From: CAYVQE01 sp964633205 | Lineage (GTDB): Bacteria > Myxococcota > B64-G9 | Assembly: GCA_964633205.1 (NCBI GenBank) | Contig: CAZWFN010000195.1 | Span: 1 to 9,579 of the forward strand | Length of the DNA: 9,579 nucleotides | Direction: 5' to 3' | Part shown: positions 1-7,648 of the stretch, piece after piece | How the letters are laid out: each line of letters starts with the position of its first letter | Numbering within the stretch: the first letter of the stretch is position 1 | The notes under the pieces: model-generated | Seen by the model: the letters and a program-made list of their open reading frames with translations, nothing else | What the model was told of the DNA's origin: nothing | Databases searched by the model: none | Translations under genes and position numbers: made by a program

Positions 1-110
1 GACTGTTGGCCGGCCGTTCAGCTCAATCAGAAACCTCTACAGCGCGGATCGCTCATCGGAGCGGACGGCGGCGCTTTACTGTCGGGGGGGCGTGGGGTAC
101 ATTCGGGACG

Positions 111-1097
111 ATGGACGCCGCACCCGCATTTCCCGAGTTCAAGCCCCTGGAGCTGGCCGACAAGCCCATATTCGACGCAGCCCTGGCGGCCCATCCACCC
201 CGCACCTCGGAGCTGGGCTTCACCAACCTGTTCATCTGGCGGCGCTCGCTGCAGACCCGCTGGTGCCGGCTGGACGACTGGCTGCTGGTGGTGTTCGGCG
301 GCGCCAGCGGCGGCGCCTGCGGACTGGAGCCGATCGGACCGCCGGGGCGGGCCGATGCGGTCGACCGCCTGCTCGGCTGGCTGGCCGCCGATTGCGGCAG
401 CCCGGATCCCCGGCTGGAGCGGGTGGGCTCCGGCCTGGCCGACGAGCTCGCCGGCGATGCCCGCTTCGCGCAAGAGGCCACCCGCGAGCACTTCGACTAT
501 GTCTACCGGCGCTCGGATCTGGTCGAGCTGCGCGGCAAGCGCTACCACGCCAAACGCAACCACATCAACCGGCTGCGCCGCGAGCGGGAGTACGCGGTGG
601 CCACGCTCGGCCCCGCGCTGCTCGACGAGTGCCTGGAGTTGGCCGAGCTGTGGTGTCATGCTCGCACCTGCACCGAGGACATGGGCCTGAATGACGAGTG
701 GGAAGCCACCCGCGAGCTGCTGCAACACTTCGAGCCCCTGGCGCTGCAGGGAGCGGTGATCCAGATCGACGATCGGGTGCAGGCGTTCACCGCCGCCGAC
801 CGGCTGCGTCCGGACACTTCGGTGGTCCACGTGGAGAAGGCCAACCCCGAGATCCCCCAACTCTACGCGGCCATCAACCAGCATTTCGCCGAACGGCTCG
901 ATCCGGCGCTTGCCTGGATCAACCGCGAGCAGGATCTGGGAGAGCCCGGGCTGCGCAAGGCCAAGCAGTCCTACCACCCGGACCACCTCGAGCCGAAGTT
1001 CCGCATTCGCCCACAGCGCGGCTCATCAGCCGCAACCAAAAACCGCGCAGTACTACTGAGAAACTTTGCGGGACGCGAAGATTCTCGCGGTTGGTAG
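111..1097 (+). CDS. DUF2156 family protein (phosphatidylglycerol lysyltransferase C-terminal-like, GNAT fold)
   Basis: This 328-residue soluble protein matches the DUF2156/LPG_synthase_C pattern along its whole length. Visible motifs are an N-terminal P-x-x-SELGFTNLFIW stretch (about 30-43), FDYVY (128-132), LRGKRYHAKRNHINRL (140-155), VVHVEKANPE (238-247), and near the C-terminus INREQDLG (270-277) followed by LRKAKQSYHP (281-290). The fold is that of tandem GNAT domains, as in the catalytic half of MprF aminoacyl-phosphatidylglycerol synthases. The MprF membrane half is absent and standalone members have no firmly established substrate, so aminoacyl transfer is only a possibility. I chose the ATG at 111 because family similarity begins there. 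A TTG at 6 would add 35 unrelated residues. The Shine-Dalgarno match is weak (GGGACG next to the ATG). The family normally ends near residue 302; the last 26 residues come from a hairpin-bearing insertion. A response regulator follows after 22 bases, suggesting co-transcription. Confidence 0.88.
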   Translation: MDAAPAFPEFKPLELADKPIFDAALAAHPPRTSELGFTNLFIWRRSLQTRWCRLDDWLLVVFGGASGGACGLEPIGPPGRADAVDRLLGWLAADCGSPDPRLERVGSGLADELAGDARFAQEATREHFDYVYRRSDLVELRGKRYHAKRNHINRLRREREYAVATLGPALLDECLELAELWCHARTCTEDMGLNDEWEATRELLQHFEPLALQGAVIQIDDRVQAFTAADRLRPDTSVVHVEKANPEIPQLYAAINQHFAERLDPALAWINREQDLGEPGLRKAKQSYHPDHLEPKFRIRPQRGSSAATKNRAVLLRNFAGREDSRGW

Positions 1098-1100
1098 TAC
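1050..1100 (+). repeat. 51-base imperfect hairpin over the stop codon of the DUF2156 gene
   Basis: Outer stem GTACTAC (1050-1056) pairs with GTAGTAC (1094-1100). After a small asymmetric internal loop, GAGAA (1058-1062) pairs with TTCTC (1082-1086). After one A-A mismatch, CTTTGCG (1064-1070) pairs with CGCGAAG (1074-1080) with one G-T wobble, leaving the loop GGA. That gives 18 Watson-Crick pairs plus a wobble in 51 bases. It contains the TAG stop (1095-1097) of the upstream gene and ends 8 bases before the GGAGG of the next. No T-run follows, so it is not a standard terminator. The short TTTGCG/CGCGAAG units recall dispersed intergenic repeats in many environmental bacterial genomes. It could also act as an mRNA processing or stability element. 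Confidence 0.7.
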
Positions 1101-1119
1101 AGCGGACCGGAGGCAGCAG

Positions 1120-2046
1120 ATGAAAGTCCTGATCGCCGACGACGAGCCGGTCTCGCTGCGCCTGCTGAGCCACCACCTGGAAGCCTGGGGCTTCGACATC
1201 TGCACCGTCCGTGACGGCGATGCGGCCTGGCGCCTGCTCAGCGGCCCCGAACCGCCCCGCTTGGCCATCCTGGACTGGGTCATGCCCGGGCTCAACGGGG
1301 TGGAGCTGTGCCGGCGGCTGCGGGCGCAGCCCACCGACGGTTATACCTACATCATTTTGCTGACCGTGCGCGGCAACAAGCACGACCTGGTCTTCGCCAT
1401 GAACGCCGGGGCGGACGACTACCTGGCCAAACCGGTGGACCCGGAGGAGCTGCACGTCCGGCTGCAGGCCGGACACCGCATCGTGCGGCTGCAGCGGGAG
1501 CTCCAGGACGCCAAGTGCTCGCTGCTCGAGCAGGTCGAGCGCGACGCCTTGACCGGCATCTACAACCGCCGCGCCATCCTCGGCATCTTGAGCAGCGAGC
1601 TGGCCCGCGAGGAGCGCGGCGGCAAGCCGCTGGGCCTGGCCATGGCCGATCTGGATCGATTCAAGCGGATCAACGACACCCTCGGCCACCTGACCGGAGA
1701 CGGCGTGCTGCGCTCGGCGGCGGAATGCATGAACGCCTCCATCCGGCCCTATGACTCGCTCGGCCGCTACGGCGGCGAGGAGTTCCTGCTGGTGCTGCCC
1801 GGCTGCGACCACGGCCAGGCGGCCACCGTCGCCGAGCGGCTGCGCACCAGCGTCCAGCGGGACGCCCCGGAGGCGGCGCTGGGCCAACCTCCGGTCACGG
1901 TCAGCCTGGGCGTGACCTCCACCGACGGATCGACCGATCGCAGCGCCGAGAGCCTGATCGCCGTCGCCGACCGGGCCCTCTACCGGGCCAAGCAACGCGG
2001 CCGCAACCGGGTCGAAGTCGGCCAGGCGCACCTTGACAGCGCCTGA
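1120..2046 (+). CDS. Response regulator with GGDEF output (diguanylate cyclase, PleD/WspR-like)
   Basis: This 308-residue cytoplasmic two-domain protein should make cyclic di-GMP from two GTP when phosphorylated. The receiver domain (1-about 120) has the acidic pair D7/D8, phospho-acceptor D52 in ILDWVMPG, T82 and K104 in the KP pair. A short helical linker (about 118-140) leads into the GGDEF domain (141-about 300): RDALTGIYNRR, metal-binding D177 in MADLDRFKRIND, and the active-site loop GGEEF (218-222). The inhibitory-site motif RPYD (209-212) sits at the same distance before GGEEF as in PleD, so product feedback is expected. The ATG at 1120 has a good Shine-Dalgarno sequence (CGGAGG, 1108-1113); the open frame extends upstream to 1066, but that part is unrelated to the family and overlaps the hairpin. 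No sensor kinase is in the window, so the input signal is unknown. Confidence 0.95.
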   Translation: MKVLIADDEPVSLRLLSHHLEAWGFDICTVRDGDAAWRLLSGPEPPRLAILDWVMPGLNGVELCRRLRAQPTDGYTYIILLTVRGNKHDLVFAMNAGADDYLAKPVDPEELHVRLQAGHRIVRLQRELQDAKCSLLEQVERDALTGIYNRRAILGILSSELAREERGGKPLGLAMADLDRFKRINDTLGHLTGDGVLRSAAECMNASIRPYDSLGRYGGEEFLLVLPGCDHGQAATVAERLRTSVQRDAPEAALGQPPVTVSLGVTSTDGSTDRSAESLIAVADRALYRAKQRGRNRVEVGQAHLDSA

Positions 2047-2108
2047 GCACTGGCCAAGTTGTCCTTCGGAAATAGGCCAAACGGCTTGCCGGCAACCGGG
2101 AGGTGGAC

Positions 2109-2312
2109 ATGACCGCGGCGGACGAGAAACAGGTTGAAGAGTGCCGGGTGGATGCGCCGACTTGGTGGAAGTGCAGCCACTGCGGTTCGGTGTTCGAGGC
2201 CAGCCAGCCGCCCGAGGTGTGCCCTTCTTGCGGCCAGAAATGCACCTTCCACAACGTCAGCTGCTACACCCCGGATTGCGGCTGCGAGGGGCCGGATCCC
2301 CAGCTCTTGTGA
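2109..2312 (+). CDS. Small rubredoxin-like metal-ribbon protein
   Basis: This is a 67-residue protein. After a short acidic N-terminus comes WKCSHCGSVFEA, then PPEVCPSCGQKCTFHNV and CYTPDCGCEGPDPQLL. The two CxxC knuckles (C22/C25 and C38/C41) are those of a rubredoxin or rubrerythrin-type Fe(Cys)4 or Zn ribbon. The W-K-C start, the P-P-x-x-C-P-S-C centre and the C-Y-T-P-x-C-G tail match a family of very small rubredoxin-like proteins seen mainly in anaerobes and deltaproteobacteria. A role in electron transfer or metal binding is inferred; the family function is not settled. Four further cysteines follow the second knuckle. The start is the ATG at 2109, with GGGAGG at 2098-2103 five bases before it. 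A GTG two codons earlier overlaps that site and is less likely. It follows the diguanylate cyclase by 62 bases with no terminator seen. Confidence 0.85.
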   Translation: MTAADEKQVEECRVDAPTWWKCSHCGSVFEASQPPEVCPSCGQKCTFHNVSCYTPDCGCEGPDPQLL

Positions 2313-2389
2313 CCCGCTGAACTCCTCCTGAGGCCCAGCGGTCACTTCGCCCTGGACGCGGCCGGCGATCGGCTATAGCGTGCCGGGGC

Positions 2390-4723
2390 ATGGAGGAGCG
2401 CTCGGCGAGATCCCCGCAGCCGGCGGCCAGCGGGTCGAACCGGCCGGGCTGGTCGGCGCGCGGCTTGTTGCTGCTAGGCGCGGCGGCCGGCGGGATGGGC
2501 CTGCTGTGGCTGCTGGACTTCAGACCCGCGGCCGAGTCCCTGGTCGCCTGGCGCGACCATCCATTCGATCTGGCCAACCTGCGCCACTTGGCCGCCGAGT
2601 TGTCGCTCGGCGTGCGCCTGTGGAGCTTCGATCCCCACCACCTGTTCGGCTGGACTCCGCACGTGTTCTACAACCCCCTGGCCAGCCTGCTGGCGGCCGG
2701 CTTCTGCGCCCCGGCCGGCTACAGCCCGGCGGCCTACCAGGCGTGGCTGGTGGTGCTGCTGCTGGGCTCGGCGCTGGCCCCGGCCGCGCTGCTGCCGCGG
2801 CCGGCGGGCCTCGACCGGCGCTGCTTGCTGTGGGCGGCCGGCGGGCTGTTGGCGGCCTGGCTGTCGTTGTTGGTCTATCCGCGCGACGTCGGCCTGATCG
2901 ACGCCAACCCGGTACAGGTGCTCTATACCGGGCAGTGGGCCCAACGCCTCGGGCTGGCTTTCGGCCTGCTGGCCGTGGCCCAGCTGTGGCGGGCGCTGCA
3001 GCGGGTGGCCGGCGATGCCGGCCGGGCGGCCGGTCCGGCCCTGGCCGCCGCCATCTTGCTCGGGGCGACCGCGTTCAGCCACTTCATGACCGGTTACGCC
3101 ACCGCCGCGGTGATGGCCTGGCTCAGCGTGCTGTGGTTGGCCGGCCGCCGCGCCACCAGCGGCAGCTGGTCGTGGCGCGGCCTGCTGCTGCTGCCGGCGG
3201 TGCTGCTGGCCTGCGGGCTGCTGTGGTTCGACTTCGGCTGGGCTTTGCTGTCGCTGGTCGGCAGCCACCACCAGCTGCCCTTGCTCGGCTGGCGGCTGCC
3301 CGCGGGCGCCCTGGGCACGGTGCGCGAGGTGGTGGTGCCGGCCCTGCCGGTGGTGCTGATTCCGCTGCTCAGCGGCCTGATCGGCCGCGAGCGTGACCAC
3401 CGCGGTTGGATCCGCGGCTGCTGGCCGCTGGCCTGCTATGCGCTGGTGCTCGTCGCCAGCCCGGCCAACCTTCTCTGGCTGGTGCTGCTGGGCGGGGCCG
3501 GCGCCGTGGCCGCGGCGCGGGCCGCCGGCCGGCTCCAGCTGCGCCACTGGTTGCCGGCGGCCGGCCTGTTCCTGCTCTGGCTGGCTTGCGGACCGGACAG
3601 CCTGATCCTGTTCGGTCTGGACCTGAACGGGCTGATCCCTTTCGCGGGCTCGCTCGGCTGGGCCAAGCTGGCCGCCATGGCCCGGTTTCTGTTCCTGGCC
3701 TGGCTGGGCGGGTTGCTGATCGAAGGTCTGGTCGCCGGCCAGCGGCGCCCGGGCTTGACCCGCGCACTGGCCGCCGGCCTGGGCGCGGTGGGCCTGCTGG
3801 TGCCGTTGCTGCTGTCGCTGCCCGGCCCCGAACGCCAAGGCGCTCAGGACTTCTTGGGCTGGATCGCCGAGACCGACCTGTCCGCCCAACGCGCGCTGCA
3901 ACGGCGCTGGGACCGGGCCGCCGCCGCCACCGCGGCCGACCACTACCTGCTGATCGAGGACAGCCTGCACCACCCGCCCGGCTCGGGGCTGCGCCAGCGC
4001 CACCTGGCCCACGGCCACGGGGTGTACGCTGTCGGACCGCGGGTCGGCCGGCCGGTGCTGGGCGGCGCGGTCACCACCCGCTACGTCACCCATCCGCTGG
4101 CCCACACCAGCCGCGGCACCTTGCTCTGCCGGCCCTTTGCCGGCCTGGACACCGATCCCGGGCCGCTGCGCCGGCTGGAGCAGCTGGGGGTGGGCACGGT
4201 GCTGGCCCACAGCCCGGACCTGATCGCGGCGCTGCAGCGCGACCCCAACATCCGGCGCATCGATCGGGCCGCGGGCTACGTGCGCTTCGAGCTGGAGGCC
4301 GCCCAGCCGCTGTTGACCGACCGGCGGGGAGCTCCGCTGGCCGGCGCCCGCATCGACTGGCGCCCCGGGGGGCTGCGGTTGGAGGTGCCGGCGGGCACGC
4401 AGCGGCTGCGGCTGCGCCAGGTCCACAACGACTGGCTGGACTGCCGGGCGGAGGCGGCCGGCCGGCCGCTGGCGTGCCGGCTGGGCGCTTGGAACGCGGG
4501 CGAAGTGACGCTGCGCGGTTGTCTGCACGAGGATCCGCGACCGGTGACCATCGCAGTGCCCTGGATCGAGATCGCCCTCGAAGAACCGGCGCCCGGGCCG
4601 ACCGCGATCGAAATCCGCTCCCGCCCGCCGCTGGCCCCGCTGCTGGTCAGCCTGGCCGCCTGGCTGGCGGCCGCCGGCCTGGCCTGCTGGCTGCGCCGCC
4701 GGTTCACCGCACCTCGAAGCTGA
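2390..4723 (+). CDS. Large polytopic membrane protein, GT-C / YfhO-like, with exported C-terminal domain
   Basis: The 777-residue protein has a cytoplasmic N-terminus (1-24), a first membrane segment (about 25-42), and a loop with D56, D60 and H66 leading to LFGWTPHVFYNPLAS (85-99). It then has a series of hydrophobic helices to about residue 480. A soluble region (about 480-745) and a last membrane helix (about 748-768) followed by RRRF end the protein. An acidic first loop followed by a G-x-x-P-x-x-F-Y-x-P-L motif, many helices and a late beta-rich domain with one closing helix is the layout of GT-C-type lipid-linked sugar transferases and YfhO/PTPS-related membrane proteins. A role in glycosylating envelope polymers is a guess. 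No catalytic residue is certain. The start ATG at 2390 has only a weak GGGG before it. The 3' end overlaps the convergent lipoprotein gene by 20 bases. Confidence 0.75.
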   Translation: MEERSARSPQPAASGSNRPGWSARGLLLLGAAAGGMGLLWLLDFRPAAESLVAWRDHPFDLANLRHLAAELSLGVRLWSFDPHHLFGWTPHVFYNPLASLLAAGFCAPAGYSPAAYQAWLVVLLLGSALAPAALLPRPAGLDRRCLLWAAGGLLAAWLSLLVYPRDVGLIDANPVQVLYTGQWAQRLGLAFGLLAVAQLWRALQRVAGDAGRAAGPALAAAILLGATAFSHFMTGYATAAVMAWLSVLWLAGRRATSGSWSWRGLLLLPAVLLACGLLWFDFGWALLSLVGSHHQLPLLGWRLPAGALGTVREVVVPALPVVLIPLLSGLIGRERDHRGWIRGCWPLACYALVLVASPANLLWLVLLGGAGAVAAARAAGRLQLRHWLPAAGLFLLWLACGPDSLILFGLDLNGLIPFAGSLGWAKLAAMARFLFLAWLGGLLIEGLVAGQRRPGLTRALAAGLGAVGLLVPLLLSLPGPERQGAQDFLGWIAETDLSAQRALQRRWDRAAAATAADHYLLIEDSLHHPPGSGLRQRHLAHGHGVYAVGPRVGRPVLGGAVTTRYVTHPLAHTSRGTLLCRPFAGLDTDPGPLRRLEQLGVGTVLAHSPDLIAALQRDPNIRRIDRAAGYVRFELEAAQPLLTDRRGAPLAGARIDWRPGGLRLEVPAGTQRLRLRQVHNDWLDCRAEAAGRPLACRLGAWNAGEVTLRGCLHEDPRPVTIAVPWIEIALEEPAPGPTAIEIRSRPPLAPLLVSLAAWLAAAGLACWLRRRFTAPRS

Positions 4724-7586
4724 CCGTGTCCTGGATGACCGCGGGCCGGTCGCGATCGGCCGGCGGGGGCAATCCCTGAGCGGCCGCGTGGTCGCCGTCG
4801 CGGCTGACCAGCCGGACGCATACCCCCAGCCGGGCCCCATCGTCCGGCAGACCGCCGGCGAAAAGGCTGGTCCAGGGTATGGCGAACTCCACCGCCCCCT
4901 GGCCGACCTGGGGGCTGCTGGTGGCCACGGTGGCCGGCAGCCACTCCAGTCGAGTGGGTTCGGCCAGCGCGCGCAGCCCAGCCAGGTTCTGGGCGGCCGC
5001 GTCGGCCTGGTCGGCGTCCACCGCGGCCAGGCCCACCGTGCCCAGGCCGAACTCGGCGCCGAAGGCCGGGTCGGTCACCTGCAGCCGGCCCGACAAAGCG
5101 GCGTCCAGGCCCGGTGTGTCGCCGTAGCCGGACTCGTCGATCAGCGCCGCGGTCCGGCGCACGCCGCTGCCGGCGCCGTAGTCCACGTCGAGCAGCAGGA
5201 CGATGGCGTTGCCGGCCGCGGCATCGACCCAGCCGGTCACGGCCAGATAGAGCTGCTGCTCATCGTAGGCCACCCACAGCGCCTGCAAGCCATTGGGCCC
5301 CCAGTCGGAGACCACTTGCTCGTCCTCGCCGGCGACCAGCAGCGCCGCGGGCCAATCCAGCTCGTCGATCAGCCCGTCGATCCGCGGGCTGTGCCGCTGC
5401 ACATAGCGCAAGCCGCGGTGCAACGAGGCCCGGCCGCCGTCCGCCCGCACCAGCTCCACATCGACCGGGCCGGCCGGGTGCGCCGGCACTTGCACCGCCA
5501 AATCCTGCTCGCCGACCGTCTCGGCCGCCACCGGCTGGCCGCCGATCTCGACCGCGACGTCCGGGGTCAAGCCATCGACCAGCACGGTGGCCGGCGTACC
5601 GCCCAGCACGCTGGCGGCGGCCGGCTCGATGCCGCGGATCAGCGGCCCGGCATCGAGCGCCTGGACCAGCAGCCGGCCCGCCCGCTCCGGCTGGAAGCCG
5701 TCGCGGCTGCCGGCGCAGCTGTCGGCCACGGTCCAGTGCCGGCCGCCGTCGCGGCTGAAGCGGAAGGCGTACGCCCAGAGACCGGGCTCGGCCGACTCCA
5801 GCCAGGCGCGGTAGGCGTCGCCGGCGCCGCAGCCAGCGCACTCCCCGTCGCAGGTGGCCGCCACCCAGCGCCAGCCGTCCGGGCTCACCGCGGGATCGAC
5901 CTCAGGCGGCCCCCACCCCAGCTCGGCCTGGACCTGCTGGTGGCAGCCGGGGTGCTCGGTCAGGCCGGCCGCGGCCACCCGCGCCTTCAGGGTCGGGCTG
6001 TTCTCGCCGGGCGCCAGCATCAAACCCAGCGGCTCCTGCAACACGGCCCAGTCGACTGCGGGGTCGGTCTCGTCGCCGTATGTGAAGGCCTGCTCCAGGG
6101 TGCCGCCGGCGCCGTCCGGATTGGTGACCGCGATCGAGACGCTGCCGGCCGGATGAGCCGGGCTGCTGCACACCAGCTGGCGCGGATCCAGCACCTCGAC
6201 CGCCTCGGCCGGCTCACCGCCGAAGGCCACCGTGGCGCCGGCGACGAAGCCCTTGCCCGACACGGTGACCGCGGTGCCCCCGGCGGTCGGCCCGCCGTCC
6301 GGGCCGGCGTGCAGGACCTCGACCGGGGGCGCGGTCCGGTAGCGGAAGCCGTCGGCCAGCTCGCCGTACTCGCCGTCGGCCAGGATCACCCGCACCACGG
6401 CCGGCCCGGCCTCGCCGGCCGGAGCGCGGCAGTTGATCTGGCCCGGATCGATCACCTCGACCTCGGTGGCCGGCCGGGTGCTGAACCAGACCTCGGCCCC
6501 GGGCTCGAAGCCGGCGCCGTAGACGGCCACCGGCATTCCCCCGGCGGTCGAGCCCGCCGGGGGTATCACCGGGCCCACGGCCAGCTGGCCGGCCGGCTCA
6601 CAGATGACCACCGTCGGAGTAGGCTCGCCGCTGCGCGGCGCCGGCTCGACGAAGATCGGCACCGGCGCGAAAGCGCCGTCACAGTCGGTCTCCGCGGACA
6701 GCCCCGGCGGCACCCGATCGCCGGTGCGGTAGTCGCGCTCGCCGATGCGAAAGACGAACTGTACCCGCTGCTCGCCGTTGAGCAAGCCGTCGTGGGGGCC
6801 CAGGTTGGCCGATTGCAAGTAGGTGTACTTGCCGTCGCCGGCCACCGCGTCGCCGCTGTTTTCGATATCGCCGTCATCGACCAGCTCGCGCTCGCCCCAG
6901 GCGATCATCGAGCCGCGGACCGCGATCCGATCGCGCTGCGGATCGAAAGGCCACATGGCCGCATCGAGCGCAGCGGTATCGAGCACCAGCTTCAGGTCGT
7001 AGGAGCCGAAGGCCTTGATGAAGAATCCGGGGGCGTGGATGCGCTCGCTGCTGCCGGCCGGCAGCACGAACGAACCGATGTCGCCGCGCCACAGCCAGTG
7101 CTCCGCGGCGTCGACCAAGCCGTAATCGAACCGCTGCGCCTGCTCCGGATCGGCCGCCACGTAGACCTCGGTGCTGAAGATGTGGTCGCCGGCGGTGGCG
7201 CCGTGCATCTCGTGGCCGCCCTCGACAATCGGCCCGTCGTCGTACAGCGGCGGGTAGGAGCGCACGCCGATGCCCCAGTTGGGCTCGTGGGTGATGACGT
7301 TGGTGGCCGGGTCGTAGATGAAGCTGCCCATCCAGCGCAACTCGCCCGGCGCGTACGTGCGGTTGGCGGTGTCGTCGACGAAGAAGGTCACCGAAGCGTA
7401 GCCGGTCGGCTTGACGAAGGTGGCCTTGGAATCGCCGCCGTCGGCCGCGCCGTCGGCGCCGGCATCCACCCCGGCGTCAGCGCTGACGCCGGCGACGGCA
7501 CCGCAGCCGGCGGCCAGCAAGGCGAGGCCCGCCCATACGACCGCCAGACGGAGGCGCTCGTCCTTGGCTCGACTGCGGTTCCGCAT
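4704..7586 (-). CDS. IPT/TIG-repeat surface lipoprotein with C-terminal CBM9/DOMON-like region
   Basis: This is a 960-residue secreted lipoprotein. An N-terminal basic patch, a hydrophobic stretch (12-27) and LLAAGC place the lipidated cysteine at C28, though Ala rather than Leu at -3 makes the lipobox imperfect. A Ser/Asp/Ala/Gly linker follows (about 35-52). A beta-rich N-terminal region (about 60-290) is not recognised. TIG-like modules lie at about 339-416, 422-503 and 647-728, each with a G-G-x-x-V-x-V-x-G-x-G-F-like start and a closing F/L-x-Y. Between the second and third is a module with C548, C579, C583, C586 and C624 and the motif YAFRFSRDGGRHWTVADSC, common in myxobacterial surface proteins. 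The C-terminus from IDGLIDELDW (736-745) to the end resembles CBM9/DOMON sugar-binding domains. It is probably an outer-surface binding or adhesion protein; the ligand is unknown. The ribosome site is weak (AGG, 5 bases before ATG). Confidence 0.85.
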   Translation of the reverse strand: MRNRSRAKDERLRLAVVWAGLALLAAGCGAVAGVSADAGVDAGADGAADGGDSKATFVKPTGYASVTFFVDDTANRTYAPGELRWMGSFIYDPATNVITHEPNWGIGVRSYPPLYDDGPIVEGGHEMHGATAGDHIFSTEVYVAADPEQAQRFDYGLVDAAEHWLWRGDIGSFVLPAGSSERIHAPGFFIKAFGSYDLKLVLDTAALDAAMWPFDPQRDRIAVRGSMIAWGERELVDDGDIENSGDAVAGDGKYTYLQSANLGPHDGLLNGEQRVQFVFRIGERDYRTGDRVPPGLSAETDCDGAFAPVPIFVEPAPRSGEPTPTVVICEPAGQLAVGPVIPPAGSTAGGMPVAVYGAGFEPGAEVWFSTRPATEVEVIDPGQINCRAPAGEAGPAVVRVILADGEYGELADGFRYRTAPPVEVLHAGPDGGPTAGGTAVTVSGKGFVAGATVAFGGEPAEAVEVLDPRQLVCSSPAHPAGSVSIAVTNPDGAGGTLEQAFTYGDETDPAVDWAVLQEPLGLMLAPGENSPTLKARVAAAGLTEHPGCHQQVQAELGWGPPEVDPAVSPDGWRWVAATCDGECAGCGAGDAYRAWLESAEPGLWAYAFRFSRDGGRHWTVADSCAGSRDGFQPERAGRLLVQALDAGPLIRGIEPAAASVLGGTPATVLVDGLTPDVAVEIGGQPVAAETVGEQDLAVQVPAHPAGPVDVELVRADGGRASLHRGLRYVQRHSPRIDGLIDELDWPAALLVAGEDEQVVSDWGPNGLQALWVAYDEQQLYLAVTGWVDAAAGNAIVLLLDVDYGAGSGVRRTAALIDESGYGDTPGLDAALSGRLQVTDPAFGAEFGLGTVGLAAVDADQADAAAQNLAGLRALAEPTRLEWLPATVATSSPQVGQGAVEFAIPWTSLFAGGLPDDGARLGVCVRLVSRDGDHAAAQGLPPPADRDRPAVIQDTVSFEVR
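7471..7492. repeat. 22-base perfect palindrome inside the lipoprotein linker
   Basis: The half-site CCGGCGTCAGC (7471-7481) is followed at once by its exact reverse complement GCTGACGCCGG (7482-7492) with no spacer. It lies in the codons for the Ala/Gly/Asp/Ser-rich linker just after the lipidated cysteine (about residues 32-39). The repetitive GCC/GAC/GGC codons of such linkers can create palindromes by chance, so a function is not implied. Confidence 0.6.
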
Positions 7587-7594
7587 GGCAACCT

Positions 7595-7623
7595 ATACTA
7601 GCGCTTGCGCCGCGACGGCACAA
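7595..7623 (-). promoter_or_regulatory. Possible sigma-70-type promoter of the lipoprotein gene
   Basis: On the minus strand, TTGTGC (7623-7618) and TAGTAT (7600-7595) are separated by 17 bases. The -10 matches TATAAT at four of six positions and the -35 at three of six. The -10 ends only 8 bases before the start codon, so transcription from it would begin at or next to the ATG and give a nearly leaderless message. That fits the weak ribosome site of this gene. The match is modest and the element is a hypothesis. Confidence 0.3.
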
Positions 7624-7648
7624 GTCGGAGGTCGCTGCCGGCCGGAGT

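Noticed and set aside
6..110. N-terminal extension of the DUF2156 protein from a TTG at 6
   Set aside because: The added residues are Arg/Ser-rich and outside the family; no ribosome site is visible. I see nothing else supportable in the first 110 bases.
2390..4723. Very frequent GGCCGG/CCGGC words as a functional repeat
   Set aside because: They follow from Ala/Gly/Leu codon bias in a very GC-rich gene and are not regularly spaced.
2474..4840. Long minus-strand open frame (788 codons) opposite the membrane-protein gene
   Set aside because: Its translation is an unbroken Gln/Pro/Ala/Gly-rich sequence with no domain pattern; it is the usual shadow of a high-GC gene.
4788..7601. Long plus-strand open frame (937 codons) opposite the lipoprotein gene
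   Set aside because: Low-complexity Arg/Gly/Ala/His/Gln translation without recognisable motifs; the minus strand has a lipobox and TIG modules.
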